Assembly: GCF_000422425.1 (NCBI RefSeq)
Contig: NZ_AULT01000008.1
Coordinates: 1 to 64,000 of the forward strand
Length of the DNA: 64,000 bases
From: Oceanospirillum beijerinckii DSM 7166
GTDB taxonomy: Bacteria; Pseudomonadota; Gammaproteobacteria; Pseudomonadales; Halomonadaceae
Direction of reading: 5' to 3'
Position 1 is the stretch's first letter. Every line of letters begins with the position of its first letter. Of the stretch, positions 34,556 to 42,891 are shown one piece after another. The position numbers and the translations under genes were made by a program. The notes under the pieces were generated by a model. It ran no database searches and was not told the DNA's origin. It was given only the letters and a program-made list of their open reading frames with translations.

Positions 34556-36175
34556 GTGAAATTGGCAAATACCTTTCGTGTAAACAGTATTTTTATCCGT
34601 GTCTATCTGCATATGCTATTGGCGATGCTGTTGGTGGTGATATTGGCGATCTCTGCAGTCTCTCTAATCAACCATGTACGCCTGGAGCAGTACCGTGAGG
34701 AACTCGCCTCTGGAACCTTTTATCTATTGGCCAAAGGCTGGCAACAGCAACCCGTAGAGCAAAGGGCTGAGTGGTTATCCGGGGTTGCCCACCTGCTGGA
34801 TCTTGAGTTATCTCTGGTGCATGTGGAGGATACTGACTTGGATCTTTGGCAGCGTCGGCGCCTGGCAGAGCACAGAGTGTTGATGGTGGAAGATAATGAA
34901 CAGAGCCTGTGGGCTTATCGTACCCTGTCCCAAAGTGATGATTTGCTTGTGAAGGCGGAGATTCCCCGCTTATCAGAGCAGCATGCCAGGGCTTCTGTGC
35001 AGCTATTAAAGCAGACTTTGGATGATACTCAGCTGACCCTGCCTCAGTTGGTTGCGGATAGTCAGCAGCACTTTTTTTATCCCTTGAGCCAGGTGTCTTT
35101 GACTGAGGTGAAGTTGGGGCGCCTGGAGCGTCAACAGTTGGCGGCAGGTGAGACTATTTTATCTTTCTCAGATGCCGGGCGTTCGGTGACAGCCTATGCT
35201 CAGCTCTCTGGCAATCAGTTACTGAGGGTGGGGCCGGTGGCTCTATTTAACCCTTATCCTATTGTAATGATGGCAGGTATCGCCCTGGTTGCGCTGATGT
35301 TGTCGGCCTGTGGCGTTTATCTATCCGTAAGGGTGTTGGAGCAGCGTCTGCAAAAGGTTGAGCAAGCGGCTAGTCGAATTGCCGCTGGGCATCTCAGCAC
35401 CCGGGTACGTGTTGAAGGAGATGACTTTGTTGCCCAGTTAGCCAAAGCCTTTAACTCCATGACCAAACAGGTGCAAGAGTTGCTGAGAACCCAGCAAGAG
35501 ATGATTCATGCTGTGTCTCACGAATTGCGGACTCCAGTCGCACGTATCCGTTTTGGTATGCAGATAATCGAGGATGTGGTGGAGGATGATTTTACCCAGA
35601 AGCAACTGAAAGGTATCGATAGCGATATTCAGGAGCTGGATGAACTGGTTGATGAAATTCTGACCTACGCCCGTTTGGGCCAGGAAAGCCTGACGCTGGA
35701 TTATGAGCATGTTCAGGTTATGCCTTTAGTTCAGGATGTGGTCAACGGTCTTAAGGTACTGAAGCCTGACCTGGCGTTAGAAGCTGTGCATATAAACCCG
35801 GATCAGGGCGATGATGCTGAAATTGAGGTGCGTTATTTTCAGCGAGCGGTACAAAATCTGGTCAGTAATGCCTGTCGTTATGCGCAGACCACTGTACGGG
35901 TAAGCTGTTATATGGAAGCGGATAGCGTGCGTATTGATGTGGAGGATGATGGGCCTGGGATTCCTGAGGTTGACTGGGAGCGGGTGTTTACCCCTTTTTC
36001 TCGACTGGATGATAGCCGTACTCGTGAAACAGGAGGGTATGGTTTGGGCTTGTCGATTGTGCGTCGTATCACTTACTGGCATCAGGGCAGTGCTATGGTC
36101 GATCGTAGTGAGATGCTGGGGGGAGCCCGTTTTAGTTTGATTTTCCCGCGCTTACGTACAGGCTTGTCGGCCTGA
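34556..36175 (+). CDS. sensor histidine kinase, RstB-like
   Basis: 539 aa inner-membrane kinase. TM1 is ~13-37, then a ~190-residue periplasmic sensor, TM2 ~234-256, HAMP (AASRIAAGHLSTRVRV), the dimerisation/phosphoacceptor domain with His322 (HAVSHELRTPVARIRFGM), and a catalytic domain with N box (NLVSNACRYA), DDGPGIP and GYGLGLSIV. The H-box matches RstB. GTG start at 34556. Signal unknown. Confidence 0.92.
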   Translation: MKLANTFRVNSIFIRVYLHMLLAMLLVVILAISAVSLINHVRLEQYREELASGTFYLLAKGWQQQPVEQRAEWLSGVAHLLDLELSLVHVEDTDLDLWQRRRLAEHRVLMVEDNEQSLWAYRTLSQSDDLLVKAEIPRLSEQHARASVQLLKQTLDDTQLTLPQLVADSQQHFFYPLSQVSLTEVKLGRLERQQLAAGETILSFSDAGRSVTAYAQLSGNQLLRVGPVALFNPYPIVMMAGIALVALMLSACGVYLSVRVLEQRLQKVEQAASRIAAGHLSTRVRVEGDDFVAQLAKAFNSMTKQVQELLRTQQEMIHAVSHELRTPVARIRFGMQIIEDVVEDDFTQKQLKGIDSDIQELDELVDEILTYARLGQESLTLDYEHVQVMPLVQDVVNGLKVLKPDLALEAVHINPDQGDDAEIEVRYFQRAVQNLVSNACRYAQTTVRVSCYMEADSVRIDVEDDGPGIPEVDWERVFTPFSRLDDSRTRETGGYGLGLSIVRRITYWHQGSAMVDRSEMLGGARFSLIFPRLRTGLSA

Positions 36176-36358
36176 ACTGCTTAAAAATGCTGTAAGCCAG
36201 AGAAATTTGATACAGATTAAGGGTTGCATATGATTTTTTTGATGAATATCAACAAAGATCATGGGGGCATTCAGTAGTATCTCTCTTGCAGTAAATTGGA
36301 ACGCAGGTTGATTTGTAGCTGAGACTTGATGTTCTATCCTTTATCTCTCCTTGTTGAG

Positions 36359-36388
36359 AAGGGGCCGTGCAGTGGGCCCCTTTTTTTC
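36359..36388. terminator. terminator after the histidine kinase gene
   Basis: GGGGCC pairs with GGCCCC (36361-36380), followed by T7. It lies ~180 bp after the kinase stop, before the converging metR. Confidence 0.88.
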
Positions 36389-36451
36389 GCCCCAGATTTC
36401 TCTGCTTGCTAGCCTCATATCCGCTTGTTTATTTGCTATGTTCCTTATTTA

Positions 36452-37375
36452 TTATTCATTATGTACTGGTTGGATGCCATTTAAAGTGCGGAAAGAAACA
36501 TCTTTGGCGGTGCGTAGAAAGTCTTTCATATAAGCGGCATCGGTGCTCTCTTTACGGATAGCTGCGTAGAGCGTGCTCCACAGACCTTGTTCGCCCAACC
36601 GCACTGCACGCACATAATCCCGTTCCAGGTACTCCGTTAATGCCCAGTTAGGCAGTGCGCAGACACCTCGGCCACTGGCTACAAGCTGCATCATCATAAT
36701 GGTTAGTTCTGCAGTACGGGTTTCTTTGGGTTCGACACCAGCAGGTATCAGGAAGTGAGAGAACACATCCAGCATTTCACGATCAACCGGATAGACAATC
36801 AGGGTTTCATCGGCCAGATCCTGCTCCTGAATAAAGCCTTTTTGCGCAAATTCATGTTGCTTCGCTACGGCCAGCAGCCCTTCGTAACGAAATAGTGGAA
36901 TATATTCTATGCTACTGATCGGTTGAGGGTCTGGGGTAATGACTAAGTCCAATTCGCCTCGGGCCAGGGCCGGTAGAGGGGCAAAACTGAACCCCGAAGC
37001 AAAATCCATCTCTACCTCCGGCCAGTTATTGCGAAAGCTATCAATGGTTGGCATCAGCCACTGGAAACAGCTGTGGCATTCAATAGCCATGTGCAGACGG
37101 CCTACTTCACCTCCGGCCATACGATCCAGATCGCGTTGAGCAGAACGCAACAAGGGGGATATATCATCGGCCAGTTGTAACAAGCGCATGCCAGCGCTGG
37201 TGAACTGTAGCGGTTTGCTCTTACGAATAAATAGGGTGCAGCCGAGTCGTTCTTCAAGATCTTTCAACTGATGAGACAGGGCTGACTGGGTCAGGTGGAT
37301 ACGCTCCGCAGCCTCAACCAGGCTACCGGTGTCTCTTAGTGCCATCAGTGTTTTTAGGTGTCTGATCTCTACCAT
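36452..37375 (-). CDS. metR: LysR-family regulator MetR
   Basis: 307 aa. The N-terminal winged helix (HLKTLMALRDTGSLVEAAERI, TQSALSHQLKDLEERLG) and a type-2 periplasmic-binding-like effector domain follow the E. coli MetR pattern closely, including AIECHSCFQWLMPTIDSF, ALARGELDLVITPDP and DETLIVYPVDREMLDVFSHFL. MetR uses homocysteine as coactivator and controls metE, metA and related methionine genes. Transcribed alone. A candidate MetR box precedes it. Confidence 0.93.
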   Translation of the reverse strand: MVEIRHLKTLMALRDTGSLVEAAERIHLTQSALSHQLKDLEERLGCTLFIRKSKPLQFTSAGMRLLQLADDISPLLRSAQRDLDRMAGGEVGRLHMAIECHSCFQWLMPTIDSFRNNWPEVEMDFASGFSFAPLPALARGELDLVITPDPQPISSIEYIPLFRYEGLLAVAKQHEFAQKGFIQEQDLADETLIVYPVDREMLDVFSHFLIPAGVEPKETRTAELTIMMMQLVASGRGVCALPNWALTEYLERDYVRAVRLGEQGLWSTLYAAIRKESTDAAYMKDFLRTAKDVSFRTLNGIQPVHNE

Positions 37376-37386
37376 GGGACTCTCAG

Positions 37387-37399
37387 TGAATTTGTCTCA
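37387..37399. promoter_or_regulatory. candidate MetR box
   Basis: TGAATTTGTCTCA matches the MetR motif TGAANNNNNTTCA with one mismatch, 12 bp before the metR start. This would fit autoregulation, but a 13-base motif this degenerate can occur by chance. Confidence 0.35.
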
Positions 37400-37703
37400 A
37401 GATTTATTATAGATTAATTTAGTTTGATTCATTATATATTGCCAATAGCAAACCCTGTTGTTTTTAAAACAATATGTTCTAACCATTGTTTTTTTATATC
37501 AGTTTCACCGGAGAGCTAAGTTATAGGGTTATTGCGCTCAATCCTAGGCTGGTATGTGCAAAAAGATATAAAAAGGCATTACTAATGTTACATAAAAAAT
37601 GTGCGAAATCTGTTAGTTTGGTAACTACTGTCATTTTTTGGTAGAACTAGCTTGTGTTGCAGGGAGGCGGCATCGAAATGACGCAGGTGTGGATGAGGGA
37701 ACT
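37400..37703. other. divergent intergenic region
   Basis: AT-rich region between metR and the diguanylate cyclase. An in-frame extension of the cyclase to 37638 exists but lacks a good ribosome-binding site. Nothing else was recognised. Confidence 0.4.
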
Positions 37704-38888
37704 ATGATTACGCTGATGCAAAAACTAATTGCTGAACTGAGTCCTGATGAGTCCCATCAAATGCTGCGTATGCGCCGCACCTTGATGGCAACAGGTTCGG
37801 GCTTAGTTCTGACCGCCATTGTGATTGTGGCAATGGCTCTAGGCATGGTTGAAATGCCTGTCACTGGGTTTATCTTTCTGTATGGTTTAGTCTGGCTGGT
37901 CAACCTGACTTTTCCTTTGATGATCAGTTACGACATCAACCTGCTGTTTAAAGATCCCAGTCTTACTATTCCTCAGCTGATCTGGCACACCCTGAGTAAC
38001 ACCATCTCTATCTATTTAGTCCCTGAGCTGCACAGCGTATTTCTGATGCATTATCTGCTAGTGGTACTGTTTGGTGCCTTTCGCATGCAACGTAAGGGTT
38101 TTTTGATTGTTGGTGCTGTCATCATGTCCTGTTACTGCCTGGCAATGACTGCGCTGCATCTGACCGGGCGTTATAGCTTTGATCCTGAAAGGGAGCTGCT
38201 GGGCATGGTATTTTTCCTTTTTATGTTGATCGGTGTCAGCATTATAGGTACCGAAATCAGTAGCTTACGCTGGGCGTTGAAACGACGTAACTCCGAGTTG
38301 AATACCGTAATGCAGCAGGCCCAGGAACAGGCCATAACCGATGATCTGACAGGGCTCTATAATCGCCGTCATTTAATGGATATTTTACGTCGGCAGCAGG
38401 CGTTGGCTGCGCGGGGGGATTATCATTTTAGCCTTTGCTTTGTTGATCTGGATCACTTTAAGCAGATCAATGATAACTATGGTCATAAGACCGGAGATGA
38501 AGTGTTACAGACCTTTGCCGATCTGGCGCGTAATAGCGTACGGGAAGTGGACTTTGTGGCACGTTTAGGTGGTGAAGAGTTTGTCCTGGTCTTAGTGAGA
38601 ACAGAACTGGCTGGAGCTCAGCATGTGGCTGAGCGCCTCAGAATTTCGATGTCGAAAGCCCGCCTGGATGTATTGGGGCCTGATAGTCAGGTCACTGCCA
38701 GCATTGGTGTGTCTCAGTATAAAGCAAAAGAGAAGATTGAAGAGACGATGCATCGTGCGGATATTGCGGTATATGCGGCGAAAAACCGCGGTCGTAATCA
38801 GGTGGTGACGGAAGATGATTTAACCAGCTTAATTATCTCTTCACTCCACGATGATGCGGATCTCTATACCGAATCAGATGCTCGTTAA
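37704..38888 (+). CDS. membrane-bound diguanylate cyclase (GGDEF)
   Basis: 394 aa from the ATG at 37704, chosen for its GAGGGA ribosome-binding site. About six hydrophobic helices occupy residues ~25-190 (7TM/MASE-like sensor of no recognised type). A linker helix leads to a GGDEF domain (DDLTGLYNRRHLMDIL, DLDHFKQINDNYGH, RLGGEEFVLVL). The active-site GGEEF is intact, so c-di-GMP synthesis is expected. No RxxD inhibitory site is seen five residues before the motif. The membrane sensor ligand is unknown. Confidence 0.92.
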   Translation: MITLMQKLIAELSPDESHQMLRMRRTLMATGSGLVLTAIVIVAMALGMVEMPVTGFIFLYGLVWLVNLTFPLMISYDINLLFKDPSLTIPQLIWHTLSNTISIYLVPELHSVFLMHYLLVVLFGAFRMQRKGFLIVGAVIMSCYCLAMTALHLTGRYSFDPERELLGMVFFLFMLIGVSIIGTEISSLRWALKRRNSELNTVMQQAQEQAITDDLTGLYNRRHLMDILRRQQALAARGDYHFSLCFVDLDHFKQINDNYGHKTGDEVLQTFADLARNSVREVDFVARLGGEEFVLVLVRTELAGAQHVAERLRISMSKARLDVLGPDSQVTASIGVSQYKAKEKIEETMHRADIAVYAAKNRGRNQVVTEDDLTSLIISSLHDDADLYTESDAR

Positions 38889-38933
38889 GCTGCAGCGTCA
38901 GATATATCCCAGCCAAAACTTTAAAAATGCACT

Positions 38934-38948
38934 TGATAATTGTTATCA
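38934..38948 (+). promoter_or_regulatory. Fur box
   Basis: TGATAATTGTTATCA matches the 7-1-7 Fur motif TGATAAT-N-ATTATCA at 14 of 15 informative positions. It lies ~75 bp before the Cys-rich small gene and ~310 bp before ferritin, so iron control of this pair is likely. Confidence 0.75.
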
Positions 38949-39022
38949 TATACATGCCCGCGTTAATATAGCGTTTGGCCTGACATTCAATGGCGAATAT
39001 GAAATCATGATAGGTTGATTGC

Positions 39023-39190
39023 ATGAGTAAAAAACTGAAATCCGGTAGTTTATGCAAATTGGGTAAATGCGATATCAAGGACCATTGGAAAGAGTTGGTA
39101 GAGATTACCCAAAAAAGTTGCTTTCTTTGCACTAAATGCGCACGTTCAGCTAACGACAAAAAGCGCTTGTGTAAGCCTGCTGCAATCTAA
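39023..39190 (+). CDS. 55-residue cysteine-rich protein
   Basis: ATG 39023, TAA 39188-39190, 55 codons. The product has six cysteines: Cys11, Cys16, Cys33, Cys36, Cys39 and Cys50 (SLCKLGKC; SCFLCTKCAR), with many lysines and one tryptophan. There is no signal peptide, so it is probably cytoplasmic. The CxxCxxC cluster and the position between a Fur box and ferritin suggest a metal- or cluster-binding role in iron handling. It is not Bfd, whose cysteine spacing differs. I do not recognise the family. The ribosome-binding site is weak (AGG eight bases before ATG). Confidence 0.7.
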   Translation: MSKKLKSGSLCKLGKCDIKDHWKELVEITQKSCFLCTKCARSANDKKRLCKPAAI

Positions 39191-39261
39191 CTTATCCCGC
39201 TGTTTTCGCAGTTCGCATGCGCGGCTATAACCACTAGAACTGATACCCCTCTGGAGTTTCC

Positions 39262-39801
39262 ATGTTAAAACAAGCCATGATCGATCGGCTGAATGAGCAG
39301 ATCAATCTTGAATTCTACTCTTCTAACCTATATTTGCAGATGAGTGCCTGGGCCGAGTATAAAGGCTTTGAGGGCTGTGCGGCTTTCCTGCAGAAGCATG
39401 CAGATGAAGAAATGGAGCATATGAAACGTCTGTTCACTTATGTGAATGAAACGGGTGCAATGGCGCGTATGGGGGCTATTGAGAATCCTCCTGCTGAATT
39501 TGACTCTATCAAAGACCTGTTTGAAAAAGTATTTGAACATGAGTGCCTGATTACTCAGAAGATCAATGAGTTGGCTCATACCTCTTTTATTGAGCAGGAT
39601 TACTCAACGTTTAGCTTCCTTCAGTGGTATGTTGCTGAACAGCATGAGGAAGAAAAACTGTTCAAAGGTATCTTGGATAAGATTGAAATTATTGGTGAAG
39701 ACGGCAAAGGTCTGTTCTTTATTGATAAAGAGATTGGCAAGATGGCAAAGCAGGAAAGTAGTAGCGTGATGGAAGCACCATCTGCTGGAGAGGGGGCTTA
39801 A
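39262..39801 (+). CDS. ftnA: ferritin FtnA
   Basis: 179 aa non-haem ferritin that oxidises Fe(II) and stores Fe(III) in a 24-mer shell. The ferroxidase ligands fall at E. coli FtnA positions: Glu17, Glu50, His53, Glu94, Gln127 and Glu130. No haem-binding Met52 as in bacterioferritin (position 52 is Glu). CTGGAG lies before the ATG. It follows the Cys-rich gene by 71 bp and a Fur box further up, and is closed by a strong terminator. Confidence 0.95.
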   Translation: MLKQAMIDRLNEQINLEFYSSNLYLQMSAWAEYKGFEGCAAFLQKHADEEMEHMKRLFTYVNETGAMARMGAIENPPAEFDSIKDLFEKVFEHECLITQKINELAHTSFIEQDYSTFSFLQWYVAEQHEEEKLFKGILDKIEIIGEDGKGLFFIDKEIGKMAKQESSSVMEAPSAGEGA

Positions 39802-39814
39802 TGCTCCTGAAGCC

Positions 39815-39848
39815 AAAAAAGCCCTGGTTATAAGCCAGGGCTTTTTTG
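39815..39848. terminator. terminator after ftnA
   Basis: AAAAAAGCCCTGG pairs with CCAGGGCTTTTTT, with A and T runs, between ftnA and the converging WD40 gene. Confidence 0.92.
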
Positions 39849-39920
39849 TTGGGCATTGCTTGAGTGGGGTTGCTGCTTATTATCCGAAACCGCGCGGCAT
39901 AATAAGAGTGTCTTCAGTCT

Positions 39921-40913
39921 TTATTGATTGCTGAACTCGTAGGCTAAGCCATTACTACCTAAGGCGCGATAGCGGCCATCTCTAGAGAAAGCCAGGTCCA
40001 ATATGCTCACGCCGGTCGGTTTCCACTTTTCTTTTTTAGTGGCTTCCCAGCCACCCGTTTGCTGTTTGCTACTCAGGTTCCACAGCCTTACTTTACCTGT
40101 GCTGGTTCCAGTCAATAATAAGGGCTGTTCTGAATCAAACTTAGCCGCGGTATAAGTGGCCGCAGCAATATCTCCGCTCTTGCTGATGTTCATATTCATG
40201 GCGACCTTACCACTGGTCAGATCAATAGCCAGAGCCTCACCTCCTTGAGCTGAGCTAAAGGCAAAGTCACTGCGGGGTGAGATAGCAACCGCACGAATCT
40301 GATTATCGTGACTCCATTGCCCCTTAATCTCACCATCCGGAATGCTCCAGATATAAACGCTACCTGTACGGGTGCCAGCGATAGCCAGCGAGTTATCAGC
40401 GCTGAGAGAGACGGCGGTAACCTGGTCATCGGTGGTGAAGGTTTTAACGCCTTGTCCCTGAGCGGTACTGATAAGCACGGCTGTACTATTATCCAGGCCC
40501 GCTAATAGGTAGCTACCATCTTCAGACAGTTCAAGGCTGCGGATATCGTTTGGCAGTGCCCAGAAGTTAGCCGGTTTGCCCGAAGTTGCATCCCAAAGTG
40601 TTAATCGGTCTTGCTCCGCTGTTGCGCCATAGCGGCTGTTGCCGGAAAGAGCGACCTGGTTAAACAGCGAATATTCTTCCGCTTTATGATTCCAGTTATA
40701 AACTCGTTCATGCTGAGGCAGTTGCCAGAGGCTACCACCGTGATTGATCGAGGCGACAACCGCCATAGAACCATCGCTGGATAATGCTGCATCATAAGCG
40801 CCTTTGGTCGCTAAGGACCAAGTGTTGCTGGGAGGCACTTGATCGCTGCAGGCGGCCAGTGTGAGCGATGCCCCAATGACCGCAGAGAGAACCGTTTTCC
40901 TGACGAAACTCAT
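39921..40913 (-). CDS. WD40-repeat lipoprotein
   Basis: 330 aa. A lipoprotein signal (LTLAAC, lipidated Cys22; residue 23 is Ser) is followed by about six or seven WD40-type repeats (for example GNSRYGATAEQDRLTLWDATSG; DNSLAIAGTRTGSVYIWSIPDG; TGTSTGKVRLWNLSSK). Bacterial WD40 lipoproteins are envelope scaffold proteins, and the partner here is unknown. Its ATG overlaps the rsd stop (ATGA), so it is co-translated with an anti-sigma-70 protein. Ser at +2 favours the outer membrane. Confidence 0.88.
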   Translation of the reverse strand: MSFVRKTVLSAVIGASLTLAACSDQVPPSNTWSLATKGAYDAALSSDGSMAVVASINHGGSLWQLPQHERVYNWNHKAEEYSLFNQVALSGNSRYGATAEQDRLTLWDATSGKPANFWALPNDIRSLELSEDGSYLLAGLDNSTAVLISTAQGQGVKTFTTDDQVTAVSLSADNSLAIAGTRTGSVYIWSIPDGEIKGQWSHDNQIRAVAISPRSDFAFSSAQGGEALAIDLTSGKVAMNMNISKSGDIAAATYTAAKFDSEQPLLLTGTSTGKVRLWNLSSKQQTGGWEATKKEKWKPTGVSILDLAFSRDGRYRALGSNGLAYEFSNQ

Positions 40914-41386
40914 GTGTTAATCAATTCCTGGTGCGCGGTGTGCAGGGTTTCGATAAGTAGATCTTCATGCTGGAAACGATCTGCTAAGTGTTCACCTAAA
41001 CCGGAAAGATTTTGGCTCAGAGCGTCCAGCTGGTCAGCGTTAAGGGGTATATTATCGTAGGCCTCATTAAAGTCCAGAATGACATCGGTGCTGGTCTGGA
41101 TCATGGGAATCACACGATTGCCTAATTCGATCGCTCTCTGATCAGAGAAGGCTTCTGCTTCACGATAGAGCTGCTCGAAGATTTCGAAGTGTCCGGCAGA
41201 GGTGTAGTCCACCATGATTTCGCACAGCTGTTGAACCTGGCGATTTTCTGGCAATGTCCCTTGTGTGACTTGCTGAACCAGGTCTGTATACATCACTAGC
41301 AAAGACTGACGTTCCTGCAGCCATTTATCGACTAGTTCATGTACACCGCTCCAGCGTTCCTGGGCGTTTTTGCAACCTTCCAACAT
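40910..41386 (-). CDS. rsd: sigma-70 regulator Rsd/AlgQ
   Basis: 158 aa helical protein of the Rsd/AlgQ family, which binds region 4 of RpoD and lowers sigma-70 availability, mainly in stationary phase. Recognisable segments are HELVDKWLQERQSLLVMYTDL, MVDYTSAGHFEIFEQL and LGEHLADRFQHEDLLIETL. A GAGGTCG-type ribosome-binding site precedes it. It overlaps the downstream WD40 lipoprotein gene by four bases. Confidence 0.9.
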   Translation of the reverse strand: MLEGCKNAQERWSGVHELVDKWLQERQSLLVMYTDLVQQVTQGTLPENRQVQQLCEIMVDYTSAGHFEIFEQLYREAEAFSDQRAIELGNRVIPMIQTSTDVILDFNEAYDNIPLNADQLDALSQNLSGLGEHLADRFQHEDLLIETLHTAHQELINT

Positions 41387-41469
41387 GGTACGACCTCCTG
41401 CATAACTGAGGTAGGGAGAGTTAGCTTGTGTCCCCCTAGCATACGGTAGCCCTTAAATATTGTCACCTG

Positions 41470-41964
41470 TTAATGCGGCTTGCGGCGCAGGCTTATCAGG
41501 ACAATGGCAGCCAGTCCAAGATAGGCAAATAACGTCCACCAGGGAATGGATAAACCGAGGAAAGTCCAGGACACTTCCGCACATTCGCCGCTGCCACTTA
41601 ATACCTTGCTGACCACATCGGTATAAGGCAGCACTTCCATCATATAATCCAGGCCGGGACCACAAGAGGGAACTTGATCAGCGGGTAGATTCTGTAACCA
41701 GATGTGACGTAGCGCCAACCCTATGCCTGCAAACAGAGACAGTAGTGTTATACCTGAGTAGATTGTGCGCACAGTGCTTGATTGGGGAGCATGCAGGGCC
41801 CCTAACAGAAAACCAACACCGGCAACCATAAAAGCGACTCGTTGGAAAATACATAATGGGCAAGGCTCCAGCTCGAAGACATGCTGCATGATCAGTGCGG
41901 AGATGATCAATGCTGAGCAGGCCAGAAATCCGGCGAGATTCAGTGTCCGATAGTTCAGGGACAT
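41470..41964 (-). CDS. dsbB: disulfide bond formation protein DsbB
   Basis: 164 aa inner-membrane protein with four helices that re-oxidises DsbA and passes electrons to quinone. Both redox pairs are present: Cys35/Cys38 (EPCPLC) and Cys101/Cys128 in the second periplasmic loop. An Arg follows the first pair at position 42 (FQR), near the quinone site. Full length. Separate unit between rsd and the FliL-like gene. Confidence 0.95.
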   Translation of the reverse strand: MSLNYRTLNLAGFLACSALIISALIMQHVFELEPCPLCIFQRVAFMVAGVGFLLGALHAPQSSTVRTIYSGITLLSLFAGIGLALRHIWLQNLPADQVPSCGPGLDYMMEVLPYTDVVSKVLSGSGECAEVSWTFLGLSIPWWTLFAYLGLAAIVLISLRRKPH

Positions 41965-42227
41965 CGGTAATTCCTTAACAAATAAAAGTGAATTGGCGCA
42001 TATTATATGATGGGGTGCATTGGAAAAAGTCCGTTCTCACCATACAATGCTTGTTGCACGCGCTTGAATAAAAGCATTTCGATATGCTCGGGGCTCTTGT
42101 CTGGCATTCTGACAACCCCACTGCTTTGTCGTAAGCTTTTTTGGGCGTGGATGAGTAGGGTAGATAGCTTTTAGGCACACAGGTTCCCTACAAGGTGGAA
42201 GGATGACAACAACGCGGAGAATTTTGA

Positions 42228-42629
42228 GTGATTAAGCTAGTGAAATACAGCCTGATGGCCCTGTTAATCACCCTGACATCAGTCAGTCAGTCCTGGGCAG
42301 AAAATTCAACAATTGAGTACTCTGAGATTCAGCCTGCTTTTGTTGTGAATTATGGTGGGCCAGGGCGTTTAAAGTATCTTAAAGTGCAAGTGACGATGGT
42401 AACGAGTTCACCTGTCGCAACAGAAACAGCCCAGCATCATATTCCGCTGGTACGCAATGAGCTGGTCACCTTGTTTAGTAGCCAGACTGATGAAGCGGTT
42501 TCTTCTCCGGTAGGGCAGGATCAGTTGCGTCAGGAAGCGACCAAGACAGTTAAAGAGCTGTTCCAGAAAGAAGTGGGGCATCCTGTGATTGAAGATCTGC
42601 TGTTTCTGAACTTTATCTATCAGAAGTAA
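42228..42629 (+). CDS. stand-alone FliL-like exported protein
   Basis: 133 aa. An N-terminal hydrophobic segment ending SWA-EN reads as a cleavable signal peptide (~24 residues), unlike FliL's permanent anchor. The rest matches the FliL domain: YLKVQVTMVTSSPVATETAQ, HHIPLVRNELVTLFSSQ, LRQEATKTVKELFQKEVG and VIEDLLFLNFIYQK. FliL sits at the flagellar motor and stabilises stators. No flagellar genes adjoin this one. GTG start at 42228 with CGGAGA upstream. Confidence 0.85.
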   Translation: MIKLVKYSLMALLITLTSVSQSWAENSTIEYSEIQPAFVVNYGGPGRLKYLKVQVTMVTSSPVATETAQHHIPLVRNELVTLFSSQTDEAVSSPVGQDQLRQEATKTVKELFQKEVGHPVIEDLLFLNFIYQK

Positions 42630-42760
42630 GCAGGCACAGTTGGCCGGAAAAATTAGCCGTTATACAAGCCGTTATCAGCGCTGAGCTTAAAGGCCTAACT
42701 AGAAAATCCCTGTATTGTTTTAGGCTTAACCCTTTGGCAATACGGGGATTTTTTATTTGG

Positions 42761-42891
42761 GATAAGTGTCTTGATATCAGAGTAGGTTGGATAAGCGAAG
42801 CGCCATCCGACATTGGCTCCGGTATCTGATGATTGTCGGAAGGCGCCTTGCGGCTTTTCCGACCTACAACGACTTATCTAGTTTGGTATTA
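42761..42891 (-). repeat. REP/MITE-like palindromic element, copy 1
   Basis: Reverse-orientation copy of the ~140 bp element also found at 47192-47333 and 53881-54022. It contains GTAGGTTGGATAAGCG/CGCCATCCGACA and GTCGGAAGGCGCC/GGCTTTTCCGAC hairpin units and the TAGTTTGGTATTA end. The other terminal repeat (TACCATTACC) is replaced by unrelated sequence, so this copy is truncated or diverged at its left end. Its TAATACCA terminus (minus strand) supplies the TAA of gshA. Confidence 0.8.
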
